Source: an uncultured Saprospiraceae bacterium
GTDB taxonomy: Bacteria; Bacteroidota; Bacteroidia; Chitinophagales; Saprospiraceae
Length of the DNA: 13,228 nucleotides
Direction: 5' to 3'
Assembly (NCBI GenBank): GCA_937921525.1
Contig: CAKZUM010000146.1
Span: 1 to 13,228, forward strand
The notes beneath the pieces are model-generated. The model was not told where the DNA came from. It saw nothing but the letters and a program-made list of their open reading frames with translations, and ran no database searches. A program made the translations under genes and the position numbers. Position 1 is the stretch's first letter. The number at the start of each line of letters is the position of its first letter. Of this stretch, positions 13,200-13,228 are shown piece by piece.

Positions 13200-13228
13200 C
13201 GAAAATTTAACTATAAATTTCTATTCCA
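13197..13228 (+). CDS. Possible gene start running off the window
   Basis: An ATG at 13197 opens MRKFNYKFLF to the end of the window. A basic start turning hydrophobic fits a signal peptide, but only 10 codons are visible. The ATG lies in the right copy of the GAATTATG direct repeat. Evidence is thin. Confidence 0.3.
   Translation, partial: MRKFNYKFLF

Overview
The window looks like a low-GC Bacteroidota chromosome, probably a gliding lineage such as Saprospiria; the class is an inference from gene content. The pointers are a GldB-type lipoprotein, a secreted FAS1 protein, a PorT-like outer-membrane barrel, no Shine-Dalgarno sequences at the starts, and two good matches to the Bacteroidota promoter (TTG/TTTG, about 20 nt, TAnnTTTG).

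Layout. 1-362: 3' end of a fasciclin (FAS1) gene and its hairpin terminator. 363-2306: a complete-looking group IIC (bacterial class C) intron, inserted 4 nt beyond that terminator stem and carrying an endonuclease-less reverse transcriptase/maturase. 2567-4047: two tandem paralogous S24 (LexA/CI-type) genes. The first is a full repressor-like protein; the second has only the peptidase half. 4160-5920: an M16 zinc peptidase (likely TTG start) and moaC, same strand, possibly co-transcribed. 6108-7250 (minus): a membrane-anchored protein with four helix-hairpin-helix repeats. 7251-7604: intergenic, with a good promoter facing a rho-independent terminator about 120 nt away, a candidate small RNA or micro-ORF. 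7605-9415 (minus): gldB-like gene followed 11 nt later by a Mn/Zn-type ABC ATPase gene. 9524-10273: outer-membrane barrel. 10326-11531: class I mannose-6-phosphate isomerase (manA). 11681-13012: argininosuccinate lyase (argH). 13048-13199: a 136-bp, three-tier inverted repeat flanked by an 8-bp direct repeat (MITE-like), abutting the possible start of a gene that runs off the window.

The housekeeping genes (moaC, manA, argH) belong to unrelated pathways and show no shared function. The accessory content is the intron, the S24 pair, the small promoter-terminator unit and the MITE-like element. No rRNA, tRNA or CRISPR array was recognised. I did not find a convincing multi-gene novel system; the best candidates for new biology are the 7376-7529 transcription unit, the truncated S24 paralogue and the terminal palindromic element.
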